Counted from the stretch's first letter, positions 51,685-61,380 are shown. The stretch: DNA of 64,000 nt from Mucilaginibacter boryungensis (GCF_015221995.1 NZ_JADFFM010000001.1:1860001-1924000), one strand, 5' to 3'. Numbers and translations: made by a program. The notes: generated by a model not told the origin, from the letters alone.

Positions 51685-53622
51685 TTACTTGTGTATAATA
51701 TACGTTACAATTGCATCATTTACAGGTGATTTGGCTGTAAGTAATACCCGGTAAATATCATGATGCTCCCAGCTGCTTTTCAAGCCCTGGTCTTCAGGAG
51801 TGGTTAGCTCCATTTTTTCTTTTTTGATGCCCCATAGTTTCGCGTTATAATCAAGCGTTACCTTTTTACCATTAGGTAAATCAAATATAATTTTACCGCT
51901 TTGGCTAATATCAACCGGGCACACCGTCATAAAACTTTGCGTTAACGTTTGTATGGGTGTTGATGTGCTGAAATTGTCGTCAATTTCAATTTTACCTGCT
52001 TTGTTGACAGTGACGGTACGTTGCAGGCTGTTAATACCAGTATTAGATGGATAAGCCGGCTTAATATCCATCGCTAACTTCGCCGTAGTGCCATTTAAAC
52101 TATATTTTACATCGGATGCTGCATATTTAATGCCTGCAGACTGCTGCAGACCGTTTATTGCCGGTAAATTATGATAAGGTGAAGTGTTGAACCATAAACT
52201 ATATCTGTCTTTACCAAAAGTGCGCGCTGTATAAGTTCCGGAACCAACATCTATTATTACGGGATAGCCATCGGCATACACTACAAAATCGCCCACATCA
52301 TTATGGTTATGGCTTTCGCCATTATTTCCGGCATGACTGGCCACAAACAACCCGTTGTTTGTGCGCGATGCCATTAATTGTACATCATTGAACCATACAT
52401 CGGGCACATCGGTAAATTTGCTGCCGTTGCCGGTCATGCCGCTTAACGCAAATAGGTTATATAATGCCCGACTGCGGTGAAACCCTTCTGTTTTTATTTC
52501 GCGGTGTTCTAAAGCATTAAAAGACCAATCGCCGAAATCGGCCAGCTTGGGATCATTAATCGCTTTGCCGAAGCGGTGCAGCATCACACCATCTGGTGTC
52601 ATTTCCGGGTGAGCGTCGGCTACGTTAATAAAATATCTGCCGGCAATATGGGTTTTATAAATATACGATGCCATTTTTTTGGTGAATGGATCGTTATAAA
52701 TGTTCAGCTTGTTATCAGTAGCATCACTAAGCAGGTTTAGCACATCAAACACTGCCCCGCCGGCAGCAAACCAATAGCTTGGGCCCTCATCACAGCCACC
52801 ATCTTCGCCCAATCCGTTAATATATTGGTCGGTAATCTTCATGGCTATTTCAAGTGCATGCGCGCGTTTTGTTTCATCTTTTTCTAAAAGAAGATTGGCG
52901 GCCGTATAATTAGCCATTATCCACGGCGCCCAGTTATTTAATTTTGCCTGCGGATTGTTGCCCCCTGCCCAGCCATACTTAGCGGTAAGCATAGGCGTGA
53001 AGATGCGCCGGTTTACTTCGTAATAAATACGCGGGCGGATGAGTTTAGATACCTTTTCCAGCTTAGGTCCCACAAAATAGTCGGCCCAGCCCAATATACA
53101 AGCGGTTTCGCCCGAAAATAGTTCAACAATAGGGTCTTGTACATCGGGCAAACCCGGCCCTGCTTTTTGTGCGCCTAAATGCGCGGTAGCGCCCCAAAAA
53201 GTTTCTTCGCAGATAGACCATACGCCGTCGGCAATATGATCAGTAAAGCGGCCCTTATCTTCCAACGTTTCAGCCAGTACCAGGTCAAATAATTGATTAC
53301 GCTTAGCGAACGACAAAGCTTCGTAATCGCTCCGGTTACCACTGCGCACAAATTCAAGGGTCACCGATGCAGGGATATTGTTGAATGGTTTCTTTAATGC
53401 AGTTTCGCCATTTGCAATTATTTTCCTTATTACCGAATCGGGTAGTTGCCTGCGCCATTCCGCGGCGCTTTGTGGGAATGGTTTCCATTTGCTTTGGGGG
53501 ATAAGCCACTCGCCCACCTGCTGCTGCGAAAACTTTTGCAGCAAATTGCGCGGTGTGATTTGCGCCCGTAGCGATATAGTTAATAAGAGTAAGCTTGCTG
53601 TGATGATAGCTGTTGTTTTCAT
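51685..53622 (-). CDS. Heparinase II/III-family polysaccharide lyase
   Basis: 645 residues with signal peptide MKTTAIITASLLLLTISLRAQ. The N-terminal (alpha/alpha) toroid (residues about 40-380) has EDGGCDEGPSYWFAAGGAVF, and the C-terminal beta-sandwich has SHNHNDVGDFVVYADGYPVI and VDVGSGTYT-like DVGSGTYTARTFG. These are the core motifs of heparinase II/III-like lyases. It cleaves an acidic polysaccharide in the periplasm, substrate not determinable. It lies 62 bases upstream of the dehydrogenase gene on the same strand and may be in the same operon. Confidence 0.9.
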   Translation of the reverse strand: MKTTAIITASLLLLTISLRAQITPRNLLQKFSQQQVGEWLIPQSKWKPFPQSAAEWRRQLPDSVIRKIIANGETALKKPFNNIPASVTLEFVRSGNRSDYEALSFAKRNQLFDLVLAETLEDKGRFTDHIADGVWSICEETFWGATAHLGAQKAGPGLPDVQDPIVELFSGETACILGWADYFVGPKLEKVSKLIRPRIYYEVNRRIFTPMLTAKYGWAGGNNPQAKLNNWAPWIMANYTAANLLLEKDETKRAHALEIAMKITDQYINGLGEDGGCDEGPSYWFAAGGAVFDVLNLLSDATDNKLNIYNDPFTKKMASYIYKTHIAGRYFINVADAHPEMTPDGVMLHRFGKAINDPKLADFGDWSFNALEHREIKTEGFHRSRALYNLFALSGMTGNGSKFTDVPDVWFNDVQLMASRTNNGLFVASHAGNNGESHNHNDVGDFVVYADGYPVIIDVGSGTYTARTFGKDRYSLWFNTSPYHNLPAINGLQQSAGIKYAASDVKYSLNGTTAKLAMDIKPAYPSNTGINSLQRTVTVNKAGKIEIDDNFSTSTPIQTLTQSFMTVCPVDISQSGKIIFDLPNGKKVTLDYNAKLWGIKKEKMELTTPEDQGLKSSWEHHDIYRVLLTAKSPVNDAIVTYIIHK

Positions 53623-53874
53623 AAGATAGATAAATGTAGCAGGTGCATAAATATCATTAAAAAAAATTTAATTCTGTAATTAAGCAACCAACCAATATAT
53701 TATAAGGTAAAAACTGGTATATGTCAATTTTTAAAGAATATAATATTTGAAATTTATATTATACCAGAATATAGTTTTATGAAATTAAGATGAAACGGAA
53801 TATATAGTACAACTGGATTAAACCATTATATATGGCCAGCGTCTATAACTGTATAAAAACTAAAACTTGAAAAA

Positions 53875-54717
53875 ATGAAAAAGTTAATATTAATGTCGGC
53901 TTTGGTGATGGGTGGTTTAGGTATAAAAACTGCTGATGCACAATTAGGTATCCACGTTAATTTACGTTTTGGTACCCCGGTTTACGCTCCTGCCCCGGTA
54001 GTGGTTAACGAGCCGGTATATGAGGACTATTATTACCTGCCCGAAGCAGAGGCTTACTATAGTGTTGGTGAACATTGCTACTACTATCAGGATGGCGACA
54101 GATGGATATCAGCTGCTTACTTACCTGGCCGTTATCGTAATTTTGACTGGAGGACAGCACGCCGTTACGAAATACATTCTAACCGTCCGTTTATGCACCA
54201 CGATGTTTACCGTGGCAGGTTTGGCGGTCGTATGGAACGCGGTGATGTATATGCAAGAGGTGGCTATTCAAACAGGGATTTTAATAACGGCCGCGACAGA
54301 CATGACCAATACGATAACCGTGGCGGCTTCGACCGCAGGGATAATAATCGTGGTGGGTTTGACAGGAGAGATGACCGTAACCAAGGTGGCTATAACCAAC
54401 CTATGCCTGAGAGAAATCAAGGCGGTTACAACCAAAATCCAGACCGTAACCAGGGTGGCTATAATCAACCAAGCCAGGGCGGTTATAACCAACAAATGCC
54501 GGGCCGTAACCAGGGCGGATATAATGGTGGCAGCCAACCTTCACAGGATCAGGGCCAACGTGGCGCAGGCCGCGGCTATAACCAGGACGGCAGCAGCCAG
54601 CCAACTAACCACACAGGCGGCCAGAACCGTGGAGGCAACATGAACGAACACTTTGCCGCAAGCAACATGGGTGTAATACAAGATAGGTCGGCCTTAGCAC
54701 GCCCGGTACGCAATTAA
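53875..54717 (+). CDS. Secreted Gly/Asn/Arg-rich repeat protein
   Basis: 280 residues with signal peptide MKKLILMSALVMGGLGIKTADAQ. Residues 25-130 form a small Tyr-rich domain (YEDYYYLPEAEAYYSVGEHC). Residues about 130-250 are low-complexity repeats of NQGGYNQ, RNQGGYN and GGFDRRD. The tail NHTGGQNRGGNMNEHFAAS is also Gly-rich. Long frames on both strands here are artefacts of the repeats. It is probably an extracytoplasmic structural or matrix protein. A bidirectional terminator follows. Confidence 0.85.
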   Translation: MKKLILMSALVMGGLGIKTADAQLGIHVNLRFGTPVYAPAPVVVNEPVYEDYYYLPEAEAYYSVGEHCYYYQDGDRWISAAYLPGRYRNFDWRTARRYEIHSNRPFMHHDVYRGRFGGRMERGDVYARGGYSNRDFNNGRDRHDQYDNRGGFDRRDNNRGGFDRRDDRNQGGYNQPMPERNQGGYNQNPDRNQGGYNQPSQGGYNQQMPGRNQGGYNGGSQPSQDQGQRGAGRGYNQDGSSQPTNHTGGQNRGGNMNEHFAASNMGVIQDRSALARPVRN

Positions 54718-54740
54718 TATTACCAACTCAACATATATAA

Positions 54741-54772
54741 CAAATGCCGCTCTTTATAGGGCGGCATTTCTT
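54741..54772. terminator. Bidirectional terminator between convergent genes
   Basis: AAATGCCGC and GCGGCATTT pair around TCTTTATAGG, between the stop at 54717 and the aldo/keto reductase stop at 54799. Confidence 0.8.
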
Positions 54773-54798
54773 GTTTAATATGCGATATAGTTATGTGG

Positions 54799-55749
54799 TC
54801 AGTAACTGCTGGCCACAGTCAGCAAGTCAAGCGCTTCTTCGTTTAAATGCAGTTCTGTAGCATTAATCAAAGCTTGCAATTGCTCAATACTTGTGGCACT
54901 GGCGATAGGTGCCGTAATACCGGGCCGTGTCATTAGCCAGGCCAAAGCTACGCTGGCTTGCGATGTTTGGTGCTGATCGGCTACTTTATCCAAGCCATCA
55001 AGTATGCGGTAACCACGGTCGTTAAGATATATTTTTATGCCTTGCCCGCGTTTACTTTTTCCGAAATCGGCTTCAGAACGATATTTGCCGGTAAGAAAGC
55101 CACTGGCTAAGGAATAGTAGGGCACCACGCTTATACCCCGTTCAACACAAAGCGCTTGCAGATTGGTTTCATAATCCTGCCGAGCGTAGAGATTATATTC
55201 GGGCTGCAAGGTTTGATAGGATGGCAGGCCATGACTGGCGGCTGTTTGCAATGCATCGGCTAAACGGTTAGCCTTATAGTTTGAGGCACCGATAGCCCGC
55301 ACTTTGCCTTCTTTTATCAATTGGCCATAGGCTTCTAATGTTTCTTCAAATGGCGTGTCCTTGTCGTCCTCGTGCGATTGGTATAGGTCTATATAATCGG
55401 TTTGCAAACGCTTTAATGAGGCTTCAGCCGCTTGTTTAATATATTTGGCTGATAGCCCTTTTTTGCCATCGCCCATATCTTTACCAACCTTGGTTGCCAA
55501 TATAACTTTATCCCGTTTGCCCGATTGCTTAAACCATTTGCCAATGATCATCTCCGAATCGCCACCGGTATTACCTTGTACCCAACGCGAGTAAACATCG
55601 GCAGTGTCAATAAAGTTAAGGCCTGCATCCGTAAAAGCATCCATCAATTTAAAGGAAGCGGCCTCGTTTACCGTCCAGCCAAATACATTGCCGCCAAACA
55701 TTAGCGGACTAACAGCAATTCCGGTTTTACCTAATTCGCGTTTTTCCAT
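54799..55749 (-). CDS. Aldo/keto reductase
   Basis: 316 residues. A (beta/alpha)8 barrel with the family start MEKRELGKTGIAVSPLMFGG. The tetrad is Asp and Tyr in FIDTADVYSRW, Lys in VILATKVGK and His in LYQSHEDD. The NADP site is near the C-terminus (GITAPIASATSIEQL). It reduces an aldehyde or ketone; the substrate is unknown. It is 15 bases downstream of a small gene on the same strand. Confidence 0.94.
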   Translation of the reverse strand: MEKRELGKTGIAVSPLMFGGNVFGWTVNEAASFKLMDAFTDAGLNFIDTADVYSRWVQGNTGGDSEMIIGKWFKQSGKRDKVILATKVGKDMGDGKKGLSAKYIKQAAEASLKRLQTDYIDLYQSHEDDKDTPFEETLEAYGQLIKEGKVRAIGASNYKANRLADALQTAASHGLPSYQTLQPEYNLYARQDYETNLQALCVERGISVVPYYSLASGFLTGKYRSEADFGKSKRGQGIKIYLNDRGYRILDGLDKVADQHQTSQASVALAWLMTRPGITAPIASATSIEQLQALINATELHLNEEALDLLTVASSY

Positions 55750-55764
55750 ATGTTAAATATAGTC

Positions 55765-56001
55765 TTATCGTTTAACAACCGAAACCTGTTCGGCTAACTC
55801 GTCAACCCAACCCGAAAAATAAGGGTCGGTGCCAGCCACCCGGTGCCATTCGCCTTCGTCATCGCGGGCAATCACTAAATGTAATGTTTCGTCGGTTGAT
55901 AAAAATTCATACGCATCCTTCCCGGCGAAAGTAACCGGCGTGGCTATTCCTTCAATCGGACTGTCAGATCCGGTAAGTGTTACATCAATAGGTGTTTTCA
56001 T
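55765..56001 (-). CDS. Small protein of unknown function next to the aldo/keto reductase
   Basis: 78 residues from MKTPIDVTLTG at 56001; a start at 56019 adds six residues. A single beta-rich domain with KDAYEFLSTDETLHLVIARD and WHRVAGTDPYFSGWVDELAEQ. No signal peptide. It is co-directional with the aldo/keto reductase and 15 bases before it. I do not recognise the family. The 320-base gap upstream holds only a dyad at 56134-56156. Confidence 0.75.
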   Translation of the reverse strand: MKTPIDVTLTGSDSPIEGIATPVTFAGKDAYEFLSTDETLHLVIARDDEGEWHRVAGTDPYFSGWVDELAEQVSVVKR

Positions 56002-56133
56002 AATAAGTATTTGTTGCATAACACCATAATCCGGTTTGTGTTTAATCTTCCCACTAAGGATAGGATTAATTGAAGCTATATCCTTAAGCTAACGTTGATG
56101 CGCTTTTAAAACCATAGCGTGTTTAGGTTATTG

Positions 56134-56156
56134 ATTAACAGTGATTTACTGTTAAT
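56134..56156. promoter_or_regulatory. Perfect dyad (possible operator)
   Basis: ATTAACAGT and ACTGTTAAT are perfect nine-base arms around GATTT, in the intergenic region between the divergent gene at 56001 and the antiporter at 56339. No T run follows, so an operator is more likely than a terminator. Confidence 0.4.
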
Positions 56157-56338
56157 TCGTATATGAAATATTTCCCTGGCAGGGTAGGGCGTATAGGGAT
56201 GAAATTATTTTTCGTGAATGTGTATATATTATAGCTAATCGTAAAAGTATTTCATAGTATTGGATGGACGGGATTATTGGCACTGTTTTTACTATATTGT
56301 AGCCCAAGCCATAGATATCTTCGGAAAATTATTAATGC

Positions 56339-57601
56339 ATGGATCTGTTTTTCATAATCGCTTTATTAATTATCATCAGCGCCACCTACTCGTATATCAA
56401 CGCAAGGTTCATTAAATTACCGGGTACCATTGGTATTATATCATTGGCAATTGGCGTTTCCATCATTGTTTTAATTATTAATAGTGTAAACCCCAAAGCA
56501 GCTAAATACCTTACTGTTTTAGCCAAAAACATCGATTTTTCGCGTACGGTATTAAATATTATGCTGGGCTTTTTGCTTTTTGCGGGCTCGTTCAATCTCA
56601 ATGTTAAAAGGTTAAAAAAAGAAATGCGCCCGGTACTGGTATTAAGCACTATTGGTGTTATCTTATCTACCGGTATTTTTGGTGTGCTGTTTTATTTTAT
56701 CGCGCCGCTTTTTCATATTTATGTGCCACTTATCTACTGCTTGCTTTTCGGGGCGCTGGTTTCGCCTACAGACCCGGTAGCGGTTGGCGCTATTATTAAA
56801 AACTCGCGGCTGCCTGCGCACCTGGAGACTATTATTTCCGGCGAATCATTATTTAACGATGGCGTAGGGCTGGTGCTTTTTATTACCCTGCTGGAAATTA
56901 CCGAATCGGGCATACAGGATATCGATTTTGCCAATGCCGCGGTCCTTTTTGTGCGCGAGGTGTTTGGCGGTATCATATTAGGTGTAGTTTTTGGGTTCCT
57001 GGCATTCAGGTTAATGCGGTCTATTAAAGATTTTCAAACCATTGTGCTGGTTTCCTTGTCGCTTGTTATGGCCATATCGCTGATAGCTAATTACTTACAT
57101 TTGTCAATTCCCCTGGCAGTTGTTTCAGCAGGGTTGTTCGCGGGTAACCGTTCTATCAATTTGGATGATAATGAACACTCGCACCAGGCCTTAGAACGTT
57201 TTTGGCAATTGGTTGATGAATTGCTGAATACCATCCTGTTTGTAATGATAGGTTTACAGATGGTAAATTTCCCCTTCCTGAATAATTATTGGATGACAGG
57301 CAGTTTAGCCATCATATTGATATTAATGGCACGCTGGGCCAGTGTAACCATACCGCTGACTTTTTTGAAACGTACGCTAAATGTTAATTACAGCAGTGTT
57401 AAAATATTAACCTGGGCAGGCTTGCGGGGTGGGATTTCCATAGCCTTAGCCTTGTCCTTACCGCATACCAAATACCGCGAGCTGATATTGGCCGGTAGTT
57501 ATTTTATAGTAATATTTTCAATTATAGTGCAGGGATTAACCTTAAACCGGGTAATTAACGCGGCATATAAATCAGAGCATCCCGAGCCCAGTAAACCTTA
57601 A
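56339..57601 (+). CDS. CPA1-family Na+(K+)/H+ antiporter
   Basis: 420 residues with about twelve membrane helices. The ion-binding core is GALVSPTDPVAVGAIIKN and SGESLFNDGVGLVLF, as in NhaP/NHE-type exchangers. The C-terminal region has WAGLRGGISIALALSLP, also typical. It exchanges Na+ or K+ for protons across the inner membrane. The stop abuts the convergent gene at 57602. Confidence 0.95.
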   Translation: MDLFFIIALLIIISATYSYINARFIKLPGTIGIISLAIGVSIIVLIINSVNPKAAKYLTVLAKNIDFSRTVLNIMLGFLLFAGSFNLNVKRLKKEMRPVLVLSTIGVILSTGIFGVLFYFIAPLFHIYVPLIYCLLFGALVSPTDPVAVGAIIKNSRLPAHLETIISGESLFNDGVGLVLFITLLEITESGIQDIDFANAAVLFVREVFGGIILGVVFGFLAFRLMRSIKDFQTIVLVSLSLVMAISLIANYLHLSIPLAVVSAGLFAGNRSINLDDNEHSHQALERFWQLVDELLNTILFVMIGLQMVNFPFLNNYWMTGSLAIILILMARWASVTIPLTFLKRTLNVNYSSVKILTWAGLRGGISIALALSLPHTKYRELILAGSYFIVIFSIIVQGLTLNRVINAAYKSEHPEPSKP

Positions 57602-58219
57602 TTAAGATTGGTTTTTCATGGCAGCCATATAAGCGGCTATTTCCTGCTCGTTGCTGTGCGGGCTATCATTTAGCTTATTGATGATATTATCGCGTTCGAT
57701 GGGTGTACGATTTTGGCTTAACTTTTTCTTGGCTTGCAGGTCGGTAACCGTAATATCAAAAGTTAGGATCCCTTTTATCATTTTTAGTTTATAATCCATA
57801 GGGAGACCTTCCCATTGCTGCAGGTAGCCCTGATCATAAAAACGGATCATTTTTTCAAGAACAGCCAATTGTCTGGTCTCGTCGGTCACCACCTTTGCCT
57901 GCCCGTAAGCATGTATGGCAATATAATTCCAGGTAGGTACATTTTGTTGTTTCTCGTAATTTGATGGAGAAATATAGGCATGCGGTTCGGTGAAAATAAC
58001 CAGCGCGATATTCGCTTCAATGCCCGCAGCTTGCGGGTTTGCTTTAGCAAAATGAGAAGAAAGAATAAGCGCATCACCTTGTTGTTCTATTAAAAAGGGG
58101 AGATGCGTTGCCTCCGGATAATTATTAGCCGAAGTAATGAGCGTAGCAAAGCTGTAGCGCTGCATAAAATCAATCGCTTCCCGGGTATTGCCAGCTTCAA
58201 AATGCTTTGGGATGTACAT
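57602..58219 (-). CDS. PaiB-family FMN-binding protein
   Basis: 205 residues. It starts MYIPKHFEAGNTREAIDFMQ and has SFATLITSANNYPEATHLPF and WNYIAIHAYGQAKVV, the split-barrel FMN-binding fold of PaiB, a negative regulator of protease/sporulation genes in Bacillus. In Bacteroidetes the role is undefined, possibly an FMN-dependent oxidoreductase. It is 9 bases downstream of the GT39 gene on the same strand. Confidence 0.9.
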   Translation of the reverse strand: MYIPKHFEAGNTREAIDFMQRYSFATLITSANNYPEATHLPFLIEQQGDALILSSHFAKANPQAAGIEANIALVIFTEPHAYISPSNYEKQQNVPTWNYIAIHAYGQAKVVTDETRQLAVLEKMIRFYDQGYLQQWEGLPMDYKLKMIKGILTFDITVTDLQAKKKLSQNRTPIERDNIINKLNDSPHSNEQEIAAYMAAMKNQS

Positions 58220-58228
58220 ACGTTTTGT

Positions 58229-59899
58229 TTAAGGTTTGCTGATCAAATATACTATTTGCAAGGTACTGCCGCGGGTTTTGGCATTAATAAAAGCCGGTAA
58301 TATGTTTTCCTGCGGATAATCCATACCATGCCAAATAACCTTAAAAGGAATGTGTTGTGCTTGAAAATAAGCTATCGCTTCCGCATCGGCATAAAAAACG
58401 GCGTTAGGTTCGGTAGTTATAGTTTTAAATTCCTGAAATGGTACCAGCTTTACCGGCCTATCGCAGTAAAACTGGAAAATGTTGTTTTGATCTTTTAATG
58501 AATATACCGGTTGACTGGCCGGGATTGTTTTGTTCACTTGCCCGGCTGCATTAATTTGCCCTTTGTTTGCAATAATGATGGGGTATAAGGTAGTATTTAC
58601 ATAAAAACCCACGTACAACATTACTACGCAACTTAGCATAAAGGTTTTTATATGCTTATCTAAACGGCTACCAATTATCTTCCGGAAAGCAGTAGCCAGT
58701 GGTGCCGCTGCTATGATGAAAAACACATTATTTTTGGGCTCCAAATAAAAATGTAAAACCCAAACAACTGCAATAAATAATACGATATAAAGCCACTGCG
58801 CGATTAAACGGAAAGTGTTTTCAGCTTTATTGGATAACGCCTCCCCGCAAAAATTGGCGGTTATAATGGCAAACAAAGGGAAGATAATGTTGGTATAAAA
58901 CGGAAGCTGAAAGCCGGATACGGAAAAAAGGATTAACAACAATAACCCGCCGCTTATGGCATAGTATTCCGGTTGTTTTATGCCCTTAAAGATTTTTTTT
59001 ACCGACTTAAAAGCAGCGTAATAAAACAACAGGCACCATGGTGCAAAGGCCCAAAGCAGGGTATGGATAAAAAAGAAAACATCGCCGGATGCACGGGTAA
59101 TTGGCCCATCGTTAGCAAAACGCCCAAATTGGCTATCCCATAAAAACCACTTTATGCCCGATACATGTTGCTTATTGAATACTGTTTTTTCAGGGTGCAG
59201 ATCGAACTGGATATACAGGGCATAAATTTCGGGGGTGATAAACAGCAGGGTTAATAATACCAGGCCTATCCATTTGATACTGAATATTTCCCTGTATTTT
59301 TTATTCAATAACAATTGACCGCCCAATGCGCCATAGATGGGTACGATAACAAATATACCCTTGGTCATGATAGCGAAGGCCGTGAGTAAAGCCGCTAAAA
59401 CGAACTGGGTAACGCTAAAGCGATCTTCAAGCCTGGCTATGTGGTATATTGCCCCAATGATAAAAGCCATTAAATAAGGCTCGGCACGCACATCAGTGTT
59501 GGACATTATGATATGCAGCGAAGTGCTGACAATAAGCACTGCCATGATAGCCTTTAGTTCGCCATAGTATTTTTTTGTAAACAGCCAGGTATACCATAAG
59601 CTTAATAAAAAGCATAGTAAGGCCGGTAATTTATAAGACCAGGTATGGATGCCGAACGCTTTAAAGCTAAGCAGGATGAGCCAAAAGGGCAGGTGTGGTT
59701 TATCGAGCCAATCGCGGCCGTATGAAAAAAGCTGGAAAAACTGATGTTTATAAACTAACTGTTTGGCTATGGAAGCATATAAGCCCGGATCGTCGGTAAA
59801 AAAAGCGGTATTGATAGTGCAAACATTTACCAGTACAGCCAATAACAATAGTATTTTGAAGGCGGTAAGAGGGTTATGGCTGCTTTGCTGGTTTAACAT
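58229..59899 (-). CDS. Membrane glycosyltransferase, GT39/PMT family
   Basis: 556 residues from the ATG at 59899 (MLNQQSSHNPLTAFKILLLL); the longer frame adds ten residues. It has about ten to twelve membrane segments, with DKPHLPFWLILLSFKAFG being the conserved acidic loop of ArnT-type transferases and EPYLMAFIIGAIYHIARL a later helix. It transfers a sugar from a polyprenyl carrier. It resembles the transferase at 5637 only at family level. Confidence 0.88.
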   Translation of the reverse strand: MLNQQSSHNPLTAFKILLLLAVLVNVCTINTAFFTDDPGLYASIAKQLVYKHQFFQLFSYGRDWLDKPHLPFWLILLSFKAFGIHTWSYKLPALLCFLLSLWYTWLFTKKYYGELKAIMAVLIVSTSLHIIMSNTDVRAEPYLMAFIIGAIYHIARLEDRFSVTQFVLAALLTAFAIMTKGIFVIVPIYGALGGQLLLNKKYREIFSIKWIGLVLLTLLFITPEIYALYIQFDLHPEKTVFNKQHVSGIKWFLWDSQFGRFANDGPITRASGDVFFFIHTLLWAFAPWCLLFYYAAFKSVKKIFKGIKQPEYYAISGGLLLLILFSVSGFQLPFYTNIIFPLFAIITANFCGEALSNKAENTFRLIAQWLYIVLFIAVVWVLHFYLEPKNNVFFIIAAAPLATAFRKIIGSRLDKHIKTFMLSCVVMLYVGFYVNTTLYPIIIANKGQINAAGQVNKTIPASQPVYSLKDQNNIFQFYCDRPVKLVPFQEFKTITTEPNAVFYADAEAIAYFQAQHIPFKVIWHGMDYPQENILPAFINAKTRGSTLQIVYLISKP

Positions 59900-59989
59900 G
59901 TTACTGTAACGATATGCTATTTTGTGCAATATTACTAAATAATAAAACCGGTGCAGTAATAAATGAACGGCTGTAGTTGAAAGTATGTG

Positions 59990-60021
59990 TTTGACATGGA
60001 ACTGAAAAACCGTTAGGTTTG
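59990..60021 (+). promoter_or_regulatory. Consensus promoter of the GNAT gene at 60039
   Basis: TTTG at 59990-59993, a 20-base spacer, then TAGGTTTG at 60014-60021, a perfect TAnnTTTG, 18 bases before the ATG. Confidence 0.7.
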
Positions 60022-60038
60022 CCGCTTATTTACATTTT

Positions 60039-60560
60039 ATGCCTGTTACATTAGCTACTATAAACGACGTTCCCGAACTTACTAAACTGGTTAACAAAGC
60101 CTATCGCGGCGATAGCTCAAAAAAAGGCTGGACAACCGAGGCCCATTTATTGGATGGCAACCGCATTGATGAGGAAACAATGGCCGGCTATTTTACGGTG
60201 CCCGGTATTTATATTTTAAAATACACCAACGAAAGCGATGGGTCAATTGATGGTTGTGTTTACCTGGAAGAGAAAGATAATAAGCTTTACCTGGGCATGC
60301 TATCTGTCGACCCTGATTTGCAGGCAGGAGGGATAGGACGGATGCTTTTGCTGGAAGCGGAGCAGTTTGCTTTAAGCTTAAACCTGCATATTATAGGCAT
60401 TACCGTAATATCAACCCGGACTGAATTGATAAGCTGGTACCAGCGCAGGGGGTACCGCCCGACAGGAGAAATGCTGCCATTTCATGTGGCGGAAAAGTTT
60501 GGCATCCCGCGGGAAAAGATCGAGCTAATAGTAATGGAAAAACCGCTGAAAAACGAATAA
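60039..60560 (+). CDS. GNAT-family N-acetyltransferase
   Basis: 173 residues. The N-terminal ATINDVPELTKLVNKAYRGD leads to the acetyl-CoA site LGMLSVDPDLQAGGIGRMLL (Q-x-x-G-x-G). The C-terminal SWYQRRGYRPTGEMLPF is typical of the PaiA-like subgroup. It acetylates an unknown amine. Confidence 0.93.
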   Translation: MPVTLATINDVPELTKLVNKAYRGDSSKKGWTTEAHLLDGNRIDEETMAGYFTVPGIYILKYTNESDGSIDGCVYLEEKDNKLYLGMLSVDPDLQAGGIGRMLLLEAEQFALSLNLHIIGITVISTRTELISWYQRRGYRPTGEMLPFHVAEKFGIPREKIELIVMEKPLKNE

Positions 60561-60666
60561 GAATAAATAATAATAGATAAATACCACTGAAACTAAGTAA
60601 ATCATAGCGATCCCCACACAATGATGTGATTGCGGCTGTAAATAGTTAAGCGGACACCGAAAAAAA

Positions 60667-61380
60667 TTACTCGCTTATCTCCGAAATGATCTCGCTCATG
60701 TCCATATACCGCTTGAAGTTCTCCACATCGTCCTGTACCATTTTTTGGAATAACGGATTTACCAAATGGGCTATCCACGCGCCAAGTACACCCACCGGCG
60801 GCTCGTAGGTTATGGTCACATGCACCAGGGTGGTATCCGGTTCGGGGGTATCAACAAAACGTACTTTGCCGGTGGTATGGATGTTCGATCCCGGTAACGA
60901 TTCCCAGGCAATTACTTCGCCGGGGTCATCGTAGGTAATTTCTGCATCCCACGATAGCGACGCGATATCAGTAGGTAGTTTTAACGACCATCTTGAAGAT
61001 AAGTTATCCAGTACTTCCACGCTCTTTAAATGGCTCATAAACAGGGGCAGGTTATCCAGTTTGCGCCAAAAATCATATACCTCCGTGCGCGGTTTGCCTA
61101 CCAGCACCGAAGCGCGGATGGCCACTTTTACAGGTTCGGTATCGGTTTTGCCCACTTGCTCATAAAGTTCGCAATGGCCGGTAATGCCCCTGTTAAGCAG
61201 GTAGCCGCCCGTGCCAATTTTAAGGATACTGGTAAATGGGCTCGAAAACATATGTTTTAATCCCGATAAACCAACTTTAACCCCGGTTATTACCGAGATA
61301 TAACGCTCGGGCCATTTTAAATTGATGTTATGCTGGTTCGGCAGCGAACGGCCGTTGATATGTTGTGTTATTGTTGCCAT
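60667..61380 (-). CDS. SRPBCC (START-like) domain protein
   Basis: 237 residues from the ATG at 61380 (MATITQHINGRSLPNQHNIN). An N-terminal GLSGLKHMFSSPFTSILKIG region with a possible membrane-associated helix is followed by an SRPBCC fold (residues about 90-225): RASVLVGKPRTEVYDFWRKL, then VEVLDNLSSRWSLKLP and WESLPGSNIHTTGKVRF. Such folds bind lipids or polyketides (cyclase/dehydrase family). The layout matches YgaP-/DUF2892-linked cyclase proteins seen in many bacteria. The ligand is unknown. Confidence 0.88.
   Translation of the reverse strand: MATITQHINGRSLPNQHNINLKWPERYISVITGVKVGLSGLKHMFSSPFTSILKIGTGGYLLNRGITGHCELYEQVGKTDTEPVKVAIRASVLVGKPRTEVYDFWRKLDNLPLFMSHLKSVEVLDNLSSRWSLKLPTDIASLSWDAEITYDDPGEVIAWESLPGSNIHTTGKVRFVDTPEPDTTLVHVTITYEPPVGVLGAWIAHLVNPLFQKMVQDDVENFKRYMDMSEIISEISE

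Noticed and set aside
54020..54643. 207-residue alternative-frame ORF and two antisense ORFs in the glycine-rich gene
   Set aside because: They are by-products of the repeated codons; only the frame at 53875 has a signal peptide.
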